Origin: Nematopogon swammerdamellus | Taxonomy: Eukaryota; Arthropoda; Insecta; Lepidoptera; Adelidae | Direction: 5' to 3' | Assembly: GCA_946902875.1 (NCBI GenBank) | Contig: OX336336.1 | Coordinates: 27,049,558 to 27,113,557 of the forward strand | Length of the DNA: 64,000 nt | Shown: positions 32,596 through 44,602 of the stretch, in pieces | How the letters are laid out: every line of letters starts with the position of its first letter | Numbering within the stretch: the first letter of the stretch is position 1 | Notes under the pieces: generated by a model | Told to the model about the DNA's origin: nothing | Seen by the model: only the letters and a program-made list of their open reading frames with translations | The model's database searches: none | Made by a program: the position numbers and the translations under genes

Positions 32596-32826
32596 CATTC
32601 AGTACGGTGGTACCAACCCAGTCGGCTAAAAGCTGAGCCTACTACCTAGGTAGTAAGGGGCAAAGGGAAGGGACCTACAGTTTTACACCGGTCCCGAACG
32701 GCCAGCAATCCAGCCAAAAAAAAATACAGGGAAGTCTCTGGTATGGCACCTACCTTTTCGGAGGTGATATTGACTAGTTAGTGCATGCACTTTGGCACCT
32801 CCGAGTCAGCCACCCATACGGGATTA
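32596..32826. mobile_element. rearranged SINE-A
   Basis: The body part (32596-32703) lies on the minus strand. From 'cagcaatccagcc' (about 32703) the tail runs on the plus strand with the AAAAAAAAA interruption at 32716. This is an internal inversion or two fragments joined. Confidence 0.65.
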
Positions 32827-32831
32827 TATAT

Positions 32832-33367
32832 GGGGACATCCATTAATCACGTGAGCAATTTTTTTGGATTTTTTGACCCCTCCCTCCCCCTTGGTGGGAT
32901 TTCATGAGATTTATAGGAACCTCCCCCCCCCCCCCCCCCCCCAAATCTCAAGTGAGATTTCCTCTATGTGGAAGTTTCGTCAAAATCTGCATATTTAAAG
33001 TGTATACAGACTAATTCAAGTATTTAAATACACTGAATGATCTGAGAGAATGGAAGTGGCAAGAAAATGACGCAGCGTTTCAGGTGCACTTCTAAGTATT
33101 ACTATTATCCACGCCATGGGCATTCATTAGCCTCTTCATTCATTATGATAGGACACAAGATGTCGTTATCCATTGAAGCAATAGTGTCTCTAGCTCCAGC
33201 TCAAGCTGTCAAAATAAATAAATAATAAAAAAATAAAAAATAAAAAAAAAGACGACGTGAGACTGTTGTAGACCCCCCATCTCCCCCTAGTGAGATTTGG
33301 TGAGATTTCGCCAGACTCCTCCCCCCCCCCCCCATTTTTTTCCTCACGTGATTAATGGGTGTCCCCC
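32832..33367. mobile_element. MITE with CACGTGA-bearing inverted ends
   Basis: The ends are GGGGACATCCATTAATCACG and its near-complement, flanked by ATAT on both sides (32828-32831 and 33368-33371). Subterminal poly-C/G tracts occur at both ends (about 18-20 C at 32925 and about 14 at 33320). Superfamily is uncertain. Confidence 0.8.
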
Positions 33368-33689
33368 ATATAAAAAAAAACTTGGGTCCAAAATATTATG
33401 CAAATGAAAACAATTCCAAGTGTGCGACGGTCTTTACGCGCACGCTACGTCTCTCCAATTACGGGGAATTTTCAGTGGACGTCTTCGAAATTTAAACTTG
33501 CCTGCCGCAACCTTAGGAAAGATAAAAATAATTAAAACGAATTAATTGCAGTCGCGATTTAATTACGGTACAGGAAAGTGGAATTATTTAACATGTATAT
33601 TTTAGCAACTTTAATGTAATATTTTTTTTCTTTCTATTATTTGATTTGACTGAAACAAATACTTATTACTCATTGGCTGTTAAGCAGCA

Positions 33690-33862
33690 AGTAAGGCACG
33701 AAGACCGACCTGCTACAAGGTTCGTTGGAAAGACCGCGCCAATGTGAGAGGTGGTTAGCCTGTCGCCCTTTAGCACGGCATCTTGTTCGTATCTCTTAGT
33801 CGCCTTTTACGACATGCACGGGGAGAGATACAGTGGGGCTAAGTGTCGACCCCACACGGTAC
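33690..33862 (-). repeat. rep-C copy, head half
   Basis: The head-proximal half is present from 'aagcagcaagtaaggcacga' to 'accccacacggtacac'. The tail half is lost. Confidence 0.75.
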
Positions 33863-34620
33863 ACGGTTCTTTTTTTCTTTATGTTTTAATAAAAACTTTT
33901 CACTATAAAGCGTAATCAATTAATTACGAACGACCGGATGAGAGACCCTGTTTCCCATAGCTCAGGGAATCCTATTTTGGGAAACAGGGATCATTTGAAA
34001 GTATTCTAATATGTAAAAACAATAAAAATTTTCTTTCTTTCTTTCTTTCATAATAATTACGCTTAATTTATAGTCATAATTTATGAGATCAATATGAATT
34101 CTCCAGATCGATTGAACTCTGCATGGATCAATCAACATTCACTTCGTATCTCCTCTAACAGTGCCTTCCGTCATCGCGGCATCATCAGATGTTGTTTACA
34201 TGCATCATCCGGTAGATGATGGAGAGATCCGGCTGTTCAGTCAAATTTGGATTAGATGGAAGTGGAAGAATTTGTGAATGACGCTACCGGTCAGCGCTCG
34301 GCGACTATTAAGATAAATTTCTCATCATTTATTTTAATTATTTTTTTACTAGCTTATGCTTCGCTCGCGTGAAATTCCTATTTAAAAGAACTTCTATTCT
34401 AAATTCCCATTTAAAAGAAATTCCTATTCAAGATATTGCATCTGAGATTCTTTTATTTAGCTTTGACAATAAAAAGTTTGACACCTCTTTTATATTTATA
34501 TTTCCTGCTGATTTCCCACCTGGAACAGCCTAAGAGTTCAGGCAGATGCAGCAGACTAGGAACTAGAAGTGAAAAGTAGAAGAACAATTCACTAGTGACC
34601 TAAGCAGTAGTGCAATATAT

Positions 34621-35016
34621 AAGGTGTTTCGTTAGTCATGTCATTAACTTCGGGAGGGTTACGTACACACTCAAATAAACAAGTTACGTAAAAAAAAATA
34701 TATATGTTTATAGTATTACTTTTCGAGAAATTTAACAAAACATGTTTGCTACCTAAACATTAACCTGCGTGTAACAGTAGGTAACTTGCATTGTACGGGG
34801 TCAATGACCGTACTATGTTCAAACGCAGAACAGCTGTTTGTTGTAAGTAAGTCACAAGGTCACTATAATTGGTTTTTACAGCTACTTATTTGATTAAATT
34901 TTTTTGTTAGGAGAAAAAATGCTCCTATAAACATATGTTTTTTTCTTACGTAAAGTGTTTATTTGAGTGTGTATGTAACCCTCCCGAAGTTAATGACATG
35001 ACTAACGAAACACCTT
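34621..35016. mobile_element. MITE with ~100-bp inverted repeats
   Basis: Both ends begin AAGGTGTTTCGTTAGTCATG and pair inward for about 100 bp with few changes. ATATAT flanks each side and may be the target duplication. The interior is non-coding. Confidence 0.85.
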
Positions 35017-35047
35017 ATATATAAGGTGGGGAAAAAGTAATGTCATA

Positions 35048-35083
35048 ATGTGACTTTGACTTTGACTTTGACTTTGACTTTGT
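35048..35083 (+). repeat. GACTTT hexanucleotide microsatellite
   Basis: Five consecutive GACTTT units. Confidence 0.9.
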
Positions 35084-35194
35084 GAATTGGCTGCCATTTT
35101 GTTAGAAATTAAAAAAAATGGCTCTGTTGACGGTTGAAAAAATGATATCGGTCAAATAACAACCTTCTGAGTTCATGATAAAAGTACTTATAAT

Positions 35195-35268
35195 ATATCG
35201 AATGTCCATGCGCTTCGTTAGTCACCTTAAAGGTGGCTCGGCGCCACATATCGCACTCTCAATAAACA
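35195..35268 (+). repeat. CR1-like retroelement 3' tail fragment
   Basis: Short match including 'ggtggctcggcgccacat' and AATAAA at the end. Confidence 0.6.
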
Positions 35269-35445
35269 CAAATAAATAGGTAAATATATATAAATGCATA
35301 CAAATATATTATACTACACGAAAAATATATACAGAGAAAGGTAACTTAAGACTCTAATCTAACTAAACATTTAAAGGGTGTAATTTTAACGTTCCAGAAA
35401 GCGGAAACAGGGCATTTGGACGCTTACATTTAAAAGTGTCTCCAT

Positions 35446-35816
35446 CAATACAAATAATAAATCTGTAAGGGATGGTCATGGGGTATGTTACTTTGTTTTA
35501 TGTATGAGATACTGAGCTTGTAGACTCTATGTATGATATTAAAACTAAATTGACGATTTTTAGAATGTTTTTCTGTATGTATGCATGTATATATGTATGT
35601 TCCTCCAGAACTCTTAAACCGATCATCTGAATTCGATGAAACTTCGTACAAGAACATTTACCCAGGATAGGCTGAATAAAATACAGTTCCTGTTACGCTA
35701 AGATGTGGCTCTCATACAAACCGAATTGTTCCGCGCGCCGAAATAAAGGTACGGTACCATTACTTTCTTCTTTTAAAATACGAATTTCACGCGAGCGAAG
35801 CCGCGGGCAAAAGCTA
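35446..35816 (-). repeat. rep-F copy, nearly full
   Basis: It begins (plus) 'aataataaatctgtaaggga' and ends 'gcgaagccgcgggcaaaagc', with every rep-F block in order. Confidence 0.8.
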
Positions 35817-36034
35817 CTTCAGGAACAAATCTATTCTGTAGTTCTGTCATCTATCATTTGCATTCAACGATGTTTAGCAAAAATCCCACGCTCTTCCTCT
35901 TATGGCATCTGTCGGATGAGGCATCGAATTAAGGCCGTGACAAACGCCAACGACCTTGAGCATTCGAGAATTCTACATAATGTTCCATGCGACTGCTAAT
36001 TTCGCTTCGCACGTTCAAGTCACATTTAGCGTAG

Positions 36035-36105
36035 TTTGTCGCTATCAGCCTAAAGAGTTGATGGTTCGGGGTTCGAATCCCACTTTCGTATGTTTTTTTT
36101 TTTGC
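36035..36105 (+). other. Pol III box-B-like sequence before a T run
   Basis: GGTTCGAATCC-like sequence within 'ggggttcgaatcccac' is followed by a T-rich run at about 36090, which could end Pol III transcription. The T-stem pairs only three bases and no acceptor partner was found, so it is a tRNA-derived relic at best. Confidence 0.3.
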
Positions 36106-36359
36106 TTTTTTATTATTTTAATTATTAAAATGATTGTGGCTTATGTAACTGATGCGTGATTCTAATTTTTTATTTTTTATTATTTTACCTAAATAACATT
36201 TTATTGTAATTTCTTCCAAATTATTTTAGTTCATGTACTTACCACTTTTTATAAACCTCTAAATAGACTATCGATGAAAACTAAAATAAAAATAGGTAGG
36301 TAGGTAATAGGTAGATAGGCATTTAGGTATGTATGGCAAATATCATAGCAACATAGGTA

Positions 36360-36610
36360 CCGGCCGGCGCGCGCGGCGCGCGCGGCGGCAGCATGGCACG
36401 GTGCGGTGGGGTGCGGTGCGGTGCGGTAACTCAGTAGCAGCGTGCCACTCACGCATGCAAGCAAGCAATAACAAGCCGCTCCTCCGCGCCGCGCCGCCGC
36501 TCCTCCGCGCCGCGCCGCGCCGCCGCGTCGTCACCGCTCCGCGCCACCACAGTGCCGCCGCCGCCGCCGCCCCCGCTCCGCAGCGCGCCGCTGTTGCTAG
36601 GCTACTTTTA
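36360..36610. other. CpG-rich block next to the satellite
   Basis: Dense CG dinucleotides with alternating GCGCGCGG, a GTGCG minisatellite (about 36397-36427) and a 20-bp repeat 'ccgctcctccgcgccgcgcc' (36477-36520). No ORF has a recognisable domain. It could be a CpG-island-like promoter, but no core promoter element is clear. Confidence 0.5.
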
Positions 36611-37052
36611 TTTAGGCACGGTTCTATAGTCCTTGCATCTCAAGCGCAGACAGTGACACTAGTCACATTTTCTATGAAGCGGCCGAAAATGTGTACCTAC
36701 TGCTCACGTACGCGGGCGCCTTTGCGTGTATTGGTGCGACCTCGATAACTTGGGTACAGGGTTGGCACTCTTTATGAGAAGTTTGTAGTGGACAATATTA
36801 TAAATTATATTTGATGTAATTTAAAAGGAAACATTTTTCATTATGACTATCTATGTATATGTACCTCTTAACATTATTGGAGGGCAAGAAAAAAAGAAAA
36901 ACATCAACTTATATGCACATGTTTTATTTTTACTCGCTAACTAAACGACAATTTTGCAGTGAAAGTTTCACTAAATTTTGGAAACTTTGCAATAGGTATT
37001 CCATTTTTATTATTTTTAAGCCGAATCGTATGTGAAGCTAAAGTGAAATTTT

Positions 37053-40000
37053 CAATGTATACTTGCCGCCATTTTGAACTTTTTAGTTACTGGACCGATT
37101 GCTTTCAAAATTGATATCTGGGTGTCTGTGTAGGCTCTGAATACGAATCTGTAATCAAAATTAAAAAAAAGTGGCCGCCATTTTGAACTTTTTAGTTACT
37201 GGACCGATTGCTTTCAAAATTGATATCTGGGTGTCTGTGTAGGCTCTGAATACGAATCTGTAATCAAAATAAAAAAAAGTGGCCGCCATTTTGAACTTTT
37301 CAGTTACTGGACCGATTGCTTTCAAAATTGATATCTGGGTGTCTGTGTAGGCTCTGAATACGAATCTGTAATCAAAATAAAAAAAAAATAGTGGCCGCCA
37401 TTTTGAACTTTTCAGTTACTGGACCGATTGCTTTCAAAATTGATATCTGGGTGTCTGTGTAGGCTCTGAATACGAATCTGTAATCAAAATAAAAAAAAAA
37501 TAGTGGCCGCCATTTTGAACTTTTCAGTTACTGGACCGATTGCTTTCAAAATTGATATCTGGGTGGCTGTGTAGGCTCTGAATACGAATCTGTAATCAAA
37601 ATAAAAAAAAGTGGCCGCCATTTTGAACTTTTTAGTTACTGGACCGATTGCTTTCAAAATTGATATCTGGGTGTCTGTGTAGGCTCTGAATACGAATCTG
37701 TAATCAAAATAAAAAAAGTGGCCGCCATTTTAAACTTTTCAGTTACTGGACCGATTGCTTTCAAAATCGATATCTGGGTGTCTGTGTGGGCTCGGAATAC
37801 GAATCTGTAGTCAAAATTAAAAAAAAGTGGCCGCCATTTTGAACTTTTTAGTTACTGGACCGATTGATATCAAAATTGATATCTGGGTGTCTGTGTAGGC
37901 TCTGAATACGAATCTGTAGTCAAAATTTAAAAAAAGTGGCCGCCATTTTGAACTTTTCAGTTACTGGACCAATTGCTTTCAAAATCGATGTCTGGGTGTC
38001 TGTGTGTGCTCTGAATACGAATCTGTAGTCAAAATTAAGTGGCCGCCATTTTAAACTTTTTAGTTACTGGACCGATTGATTTCAAAATTGATATCTGGGT
38101 GTCTGTGTAGGCTCTGAATACGAATCTGTAGTCAAAATTTAAAAAAAGTGGCCGCCATTTTGAACTTTTCAGTTACTGGACCAATTGCTTTCAAAATCGA
38201 TGTCTGGGTGTCTGTGTGTGCTCTGAATACGAATCTGTAGTCAAAATTAAGTGGCCGCCATTTTAAACTTTTTAGTTACTGGACCGATTGCTTTCAAAAT
38301 AGATATCTGCGTGTCTGTGTGGGCTCTAAATATGAATCTGTAGTCAAAACTAAAAAGTGCAAGATGGCGGCAACTATTTTTAAATTTTGAAAACGGATTC
38401 GTATTCAGAGCCCATACAGATACCCAGATATCAATTTTGAAAGCAATCGGTCCAGTAACTAAAAAGTTCAAAATGGCGGCCACTTTTTTTTAATGTTCAC
38501 TACAGATTCGTATTCAGAGCCCACGCAGACACCCAGATATCGATTTTGAAAGCAATCGGTCCAGTAACTAAAAAGTTCAAAATGGAGGCCGTTTTTTTTT
38601 TATTTTGACAACGGATTCGTATTCAGAGCCCACACAGACACCCAGATATTGATTTTGAAAGCAATCGGTCGAATAACTAAAAAGGTCAAAATGGCGGCAA
38701 CTTTTTTTAAATATTCACTACATATTTGTATTCAGAGTCCACACAAACACCCAGATATCGATTTTGAAATCAATCGGTCCAGTAATTAAAAAGTTCAAAA
38801 TGGCGGCAACTTTTTTTAAATGTTCACTACAGATTCGTATTCAGAGCCCACACAGACACCCAGATATCGATTTTGAAAGCAATCGGTCCAGTAACTAAAA
38901 AGTTCAAAATGGCAGCCGCTTTTTTTAAATTTTGACAACGGATTCGTATTCAGAGTCCACACAGACACCCAGATATCGACTTTGAAAGCAATCGGTCCAG
39001 TAACTAAAAAGTTCAAAATGGCGGCCACTTTTTTTAAATTTTGACAACGGATTCGTATTCAGAGTCCACACAGACACCCAGATATCGACTTTGAAAGCAA
39101 TCGGTCCAGTAACTAAAAAGTTCAAAATGGCGGCCACTTTTTTTAAATTTTGACAACGGATTCGTATTCAGAGCCCACACAGACACCCAGATATTGATTT
39201 TGAAAGCAATCGGTCGAATAACTAAAAAGGTCAAAATGGCGGCAACTTTTTTTAAATATTCACTACATATTTGTATGCAGAGTCCACACAAACACCCAGA
39301 TATCGATTTTGAAATCAATCGGTCCAGTAATTAAAAAGTTCAAAATGGCGGCAACTTTTTTTAAATGTTCACTACAGATTCGTATTCAGAGCCCACACAG
39401 ACACCCAGATATCGATTTTGAAAGCAATCGGTCCAGTAACTAAGAAGTTCAAAATGGCAGCCGCTTTTTTTAAATTTTGACAACGGATTCGTATTCAGAG
39501 TCCACACAGACACCCAGATATCGACTTTGAAAGCAATCGGTCCAGTAACTAAAAAGTTCAAAATGGCGGCCACTTTTTTAAATTTTGACAACGGATTCGT
39601 ATTCAGAGTCCACACAGACACCCAGATATCGACTTTGAAAGCAATCGGTCCAGTAACTAAAAAGTTCAAAATGGCGGCCACTTTTTTTAAATTTTGACAA
39701 CGGATTCGTATTCAGAGCCCACACAGACACCCAGATATCGACTTTGAAAGCAATCGGTCCAGTAACTAAAAAGTTCAAAATGGCGGCCACTTTTTTTAAA
39801 TTTTGACAACGGATTCGTATTCAGAGCCCACACAGACACCCAGATATCGACTTTGAAAGCAATCGGTCCAGTAACTAAAAAGTTCAAAATGGCAGCCGCT
39901 TTTTTTAAATTTTGATAACGGATTCGTATTCAGAGCCCACACAGACACCCAGATATCGACTTTGAAAGCAATCGGTCCAGTAACTAAAAAGTTCAAAATG

Positions 40001-41108
40001 GCGGCCACTTTTTTTAAATTTTGACAACGGATTCGTATTCAGAGCCCACACAGACACCCAGATATCGACTTTGAAAGCAATCGGTCCAGTAACTAAAAAG
40101 TTCAAAATGGCAGCCGCTTTTTTTAAATTTTGACAACGGATTCGTATTCAGAGCCCACACAGACACCCAGATATCGACTTTGAAAGCAATCGGTCCAGTA
40201 ACTAAAAAGTTCAAAATGGCAACCGCTTTTTTTAAATTTTGACAACGGATTCGTATTCAGAGCCCACACAGACACCCAGATATCGACTTTGAAAGCAATC
40301 GGTCCAGTAACTAAAAAGTTCAAAATGGCGGCCCCTTTTTTTAAATTTTGACAACGGATTCGTATTCAGAGCCCACACAGACACCCAGATATCGACTTTG
40401 AAAGCAATCGGTCCAGTAACTAAAAAGTTCAAAATGGCGGCCACTTTTTTTAAATTTTGACAACGGATTCGTATTCAGAGCCCACACAGACACCCAGATA
40501 TCGACTTTGAAAGCAATCGGTCCAGTAACTAAAAAGTTCAAAATGGCAGCCGCTTTTTTTAAATTTTGACAACGGATTCGTATTCAGAGCCCACACAGAC
40601 ACCCAGATATCGACTTTGAAAGCAATCGGTCCAGTAACTAAAAAGTTCAAAATGGCGGCCACTTTTTTTAAATTTTGACAACGGATTCGTATTCAGAGCC
40701 CACACAGACACCCAGATATCGACTTTGAAAGCAATCGGTCCAGTAACTAAAAAGTTCAAAATGGCAGCCGCTTTTTTTAAATTTTGACAACGGATTCGTA
40801 TTCAGAGCCCACACAGACACCCAGATATCGACTTTGAAAGCAATCGGTCCAGTAACTAAAAAGTTCAAAATGGCAACCGCTTTTTTTAAATTTTGACAAC
40901 GGATTCGTATTCAGAGCCCACACAGACACCCAGATATCGACTTTGAAAGCAATCGGTCCAGTAACTAAAAAGTTCAAAATGGCGGCCACTTTTTTTAAAT
41001 TTTGACAACGGATTCGTATTCAGAGCCCACACAGACACCCAGATATCGACTTTGAAAGCAATCGGTCCAGTAACTAAAAAGTTCAAAATGGCGGCCACTT
41101 TTTTTAAA
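37053..41108. repeat. inverted satellite array, ~109-bp units
   Basis: I count 12 units in one orientation (motif starts 37065 to 38253) and 26 in the other (38363 to 41088). The switch falls at about 38350-38360. Left-arm periods vary (103-112 bp); from 39671 to 41088 every step is exactly 109 bp, so the right end was homogenised most recently. Each unit contains 'gccgccattttgaac', 'ttactggaccgattg', 'gatatctgggtgtctgtgt' and 'gaatacgaatctgt' (or complement). The 60-70 codon frames come from a 109-bp period that is not a multiple of three, start mostly at non-ATG codons and carry no domain. Confidence 0.95.
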
Positions 41109-41329
41109 TGTTCATATGATTAAGATTCGCTCCGGTGAAGGAAAACACCGTGAGGAAACCTGTGCACAGCAGTACATATAAAATTGTTGTGGACACCGCT
41201 TCCAATCCAGCTTGTCGCGTGGAAATGTATAACAATTCCCTTCCATGTTCATGGGAAAGGCTTGCGCTCAGTAGTAGGACATTAAAATTGACTCAAGAAG
41301 AAGAATAAGAAACCAAATTGATATCTGAT

Positions 41330-41460
41330 TTGTGTAACATAAATTTCATTATTTCACATAAGAATGAAAATTTCACAGTAATTTTGCAGAAAGTGCAAAA
41401 TTTCACTGCAAAATTTCAAGTGAAATTTTTGTGCAAAATTGCGCCTTGCATCTCTAAGTA
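41330..41460. repeat. GTGAAATTTTGCA-rich flank of the satellite
   Basis: The segment repeats 'tttcactgcaaaattt'-like words. The other flank (36945-37050) has related words in the opposite orientation, so the array may be enclosed by worn inverted repeats. Confidence 0.5.
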
Positions 41461-41479
41461 AGTGCGAACAAGGAGGTTT

Positions 41480-41700
41480 GAAGTCCACCGCGCGCGCGGG
41501 CGCGGCCGGCCCGATCGTTGTTCTGTGCTGTGAGTGCGAAAGAACCGCGCGCGTACGTGTAAGTAGCTACTACTCCCTCTCGAAGGTGCGCTCGCTCTCC
41601 TCTCGACAGTCGGTGCCAGCCTGACTAGCCGTCCGCCAGAAGTCGACCAGACAGCGCTCGCGGGCTGCGGGGCGCGGGGGGAAGCAAACTCGCTTCGAGG
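41480..41700. other. CpG-rich block
   Basis: GC-rich sequence with GCGCGCGCGGGCGCGGCC. No supported ORF. Confidence 0.4.
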
Positions 41701-41884
41701 CGGAGCGTCGCTTCTATACGCCAGTATTATAAGTATTCTATGGTTATACCACAGTACCTATTAGTTATTCTGTGGTTATACCAACGAAAGCCATGCATAT
41801 AACGCCCCGTCAAGTTACGTACCGGAGCGTATACTGATAGATACCACAGAAGAGAGATATTACTGATACGGTCGTACTGTATAC

Positions 41885-42190
41885 TGGTACGGAAAATGAC
41901 ACGGTGGCAACATCACCTACAATACAACATCCGAGATGTCAGCTCGTAACAACTGGTGAAGTAGGTGCTATGTCAGTGCTTTTCTTCGGTCGTACCGGCT
42001 TCACTGAACTGGACGGAAAAAAAGAAGGGAGTCATATCCCGAAATAGTTTGTATTTTCCGTCCAGTTTAGTGTAGCCGGCACGACCAAAGGGAAGCACTG
42101 ACATGGCACCTAAGTTCACCCGGTGTTATGGGCTGACATCACGGATGTTATAGGTGATATAGCAAACTGTGTCAGTTTACATAAAAAAAT
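41885..42190. mobile_element. two SINE-B tails in inverted orientation
   Basis: A minus-strand tail (41895-42020) and a plus-strand tail (42040-42190) meet at 'agaagggagtcatatccc', a motif that also marks the rep-C/SINE-B junction elsewhere. A rep-C head fragment (42190-42265, minus) follows. Confidence 0.7.
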
Positions 42191-42269
42191 CCCTCAGTCG
42201 CCTTTTACGACATGCACGGGGAGAGATGCAGTGGGGCTATTATTTTAAATTACCATCCCACACGGTACA

Positions 42270-43030
42270 AATATACCTAACCACCTATCTTTTTTCCATT
42301 CGATCCAAACACAGAAGACAGAAATGACGACCGACACGCGGGCGCAGCAGGGCAGGAGCGAGCAAGCGAGCCCGGAACTAAAATTGTATCTAGTATTGAA
42401 GTGCCTGCTAAATTGACGAAGGCAAAAATTTTACCCTTCCGACTGAAGAATTACGTCAATAATTTCATGTAGGCGTTTTTTGTTTTTTATTTTTATCTCC
42501 TTTCGTGGATAAAATAATAAAAAAAATTGAATAGAGTTTTCTCAGAGCTTTGTGACCTTTGAATCGGTGGTATTGTAAAATTGTAATAATACACACATAC
42601 TCAGATTTTCAAAAATTCATGCTTTTTTTATATATTTTTAATTTTATGTTTATTACTTACTTTTACTCATTATTAAAAAAACCAGCAATGCACTTTGTTG
42701 GTAAGGAACCAAAATATAGGTTGGTATTTTTTTAATTTTCTGAATGTGTGTCAATTGGTCAGTTTTGGACCTTCTTTGTCGCACTTTTTGCATGTTTTGC
42801 GTATTTGGCGTTTGTCACTGCCTTAAATAGATTCATCCAGAGTCCTGAGCAACGGATAAAAAGTTCAGCATGAAAAGATTAACTTGAACGACTGTGGAGT
42901 CGTATTAAATTTTCTCGCAGGCTCGCCACTGTGACAGAAAGCTCCTCTTAAAAACATAATAGCAGTGGAAGACTCAGCAGCAGTACACGGTACAGTCGAC
43001 TGCAGAAGTTGTCTGCTTGCTTTTATTTAC
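42270..43030. other. no gene seen
   Basis: AT-rich sequence without family matches or domains that I can identify. Confidence 0.4.
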
Positions 43031-43038
43031 TTATTAAG

Positions 43039-43419
43039 TACTAGCTTTTACCCGCGGCTTCGCTGGCGTGAAATTTGTATTTAAAAAGAAGAAATTACGG
43101 AAGTCCGCTGCTACCGTACCTTTACTTCGGCGCGCGGAACAATTCGGTTTGTATGAGAGCCACATCTTAGCGTAATCGGAACTGAATTTAATTTAGCCTA
43201 TCCTGTGTCTCGTATAGTCAAATGTGCTTGTACTAAGTTGCATCGAATTCGGATGATTGGTTTAAGAGTTATGGTGGAACATACATACATACAGAAAATA
43301 TTTCTAAAAATCGTCAATTTAGTTTTAGTGTCATACATAGAGTCTACAAACGTAATATCTCATAAAACAAAGTAACTTACTCCGTGACCATCCCCTAGAG
43401 ATTTATTATTAGTATTAAT
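43039..43419 (+). repeat. rep-F copy
   Basis: It starts 'ctagcttttacccgcggctt' and holds all blocks to 'gagatttattattagtatta'. An AT palindrome of TTAATTAA words follows to 43468. Confidence 0.8.
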
Positions 43420-43671
43420 ATTAATTAATTAATTAATAATATTAATATTTAATTAATTTAATTAATAACTCCCCCAAACTCGGGTGTCGAAAAATACCCC
43501 TGATGTCTGATGTGTGCGAACTTTGCGACTCAGTCCGACCTAGCGTGCCCTAGTCCGACCCAATATGCAAATAGTCTAACATAGTTTCGCCTAGTTTGGT
43601 CTAATGAGGCCATTTTTATGCAGCCTACATCTAGCCCGGCCCAATCCCTATCTAAATGATCTGTGTCTTGT

Positions 43672-43760
43672 CTTTTCAGCTAGGGTGTGGAACTGTCTTC
43701 CGGCGAGTATGTTTCGCGAATCCTTTAACCTGGGGTCTTCAAACGTCGTCGTATCTACGG
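43672..43760 (+). pseudogene. reverse transcriptase C-terminal fragment
   Basis: The plus strand reads ARVWNCLPASMFRESFNLGS, a match in pattern to the RLWNSLP-type motif near the end of non-LTR ORF2. Only about 25 codons are recognisable. Confidence 0.6.
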
Positions 43761-43900
43761 GCTAGACAGCCTAGCAACAATCCGCAAATCTGCTTGAATG
43801 TCATCACACTGAGCGAGAGTTTCGCGAGAAGAATTGAATTTGGCTCTTGTCGACTGAGCCATTGGATCTTCGGCAAAGCCACCCAAGCTGGTTTTCATTA

Positions 43901-44207
43901 AAAAAACCGGCCAAGTGCGAGTCGAACTCGCGCACCGAGGGTCCCGTATCGTCATGTCATGCACAGCGCTGCTTCTTTTACACTTTTTAGTTTCTTCTAT
44001 GGGGACGCCTGTGAATATTTTACTTTTTCTTATTTTTATTATTTGCTATTATATCGGCCATAATAACACATATTCTGTGAAAATTCAACGGGCTACCTAT
44101 TACGGTTCAAGAGATACAGCCCTCGGACAGACAGAAAGACAGGCTGACAGACAGACGGCGTAGGCTCCCGTGGGGTCCCGTACGACTGATACGGAATCCT
44201 AAAAATT
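43901..44207 (+). repeat. rep-D copy
   Basis: Complete order of rep-D blocks, from 'aaaaccggccaagtgcgagt' to 'atacggaatcctaaaaa'. Confidence 0.8.
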
Positions 44208-44602
44208 CATGTGCGATTTTCTCCACTAATGATCTGTGGGCTCCCACGGTCGACTGCACGACTCGGTAATTTCGAAACAAAAGTACTTCATAGAATGAAA
44301 TGCTAAGTAGACAGTCATGGAGTGCCGGAGATAATACCTTGTCTAAAGAATGAGATTAAGGCCGGCCGATCTGCATGAGAATGGAAGCGGTGTGCGAATG
44401 CAAAATAATTGTTTCAGAAACGGATGGGAGAGCGTGCTCCGATTCGAAATAGATTTATCTGAAGCACAGAGGAATTTAAAGCAACTATGCTCTCTTGAAG
44501 GAAATATAGTAAGCGCCGAAAGCAGATTTTGGAACAACAGAAATCTGGGAATGTACTTATCTACAGTTTGCTGAGGAGTAACTACTTCGCGTGAGGCGTT
44601 TT

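Noticed and set aside
36329..36748. 139-codon Arg/Ala-rich frame over the CpG block
   Set aside because: Both strands are open because of GC-rich low-complexity sequence. The repeats of RRAAPP type mirror DNA tandem repeats and do not suggest a protein.
38816..41098. Series of 66-70 codon frames on the minus strand of the satellite, all alike (AILNFLVTGPIAFK...)
   Set aside because: They come from reading a 109-bp unit through two of three frames. Start codons are GTG-type in the array, the frames end in the same repeat-encoded stop, and there is no domain.
37053..41108. CRISPR-like array
   Set aside because: Units are contiguous with no unique spacers, and the host is an animal. No cas-type genes are present.
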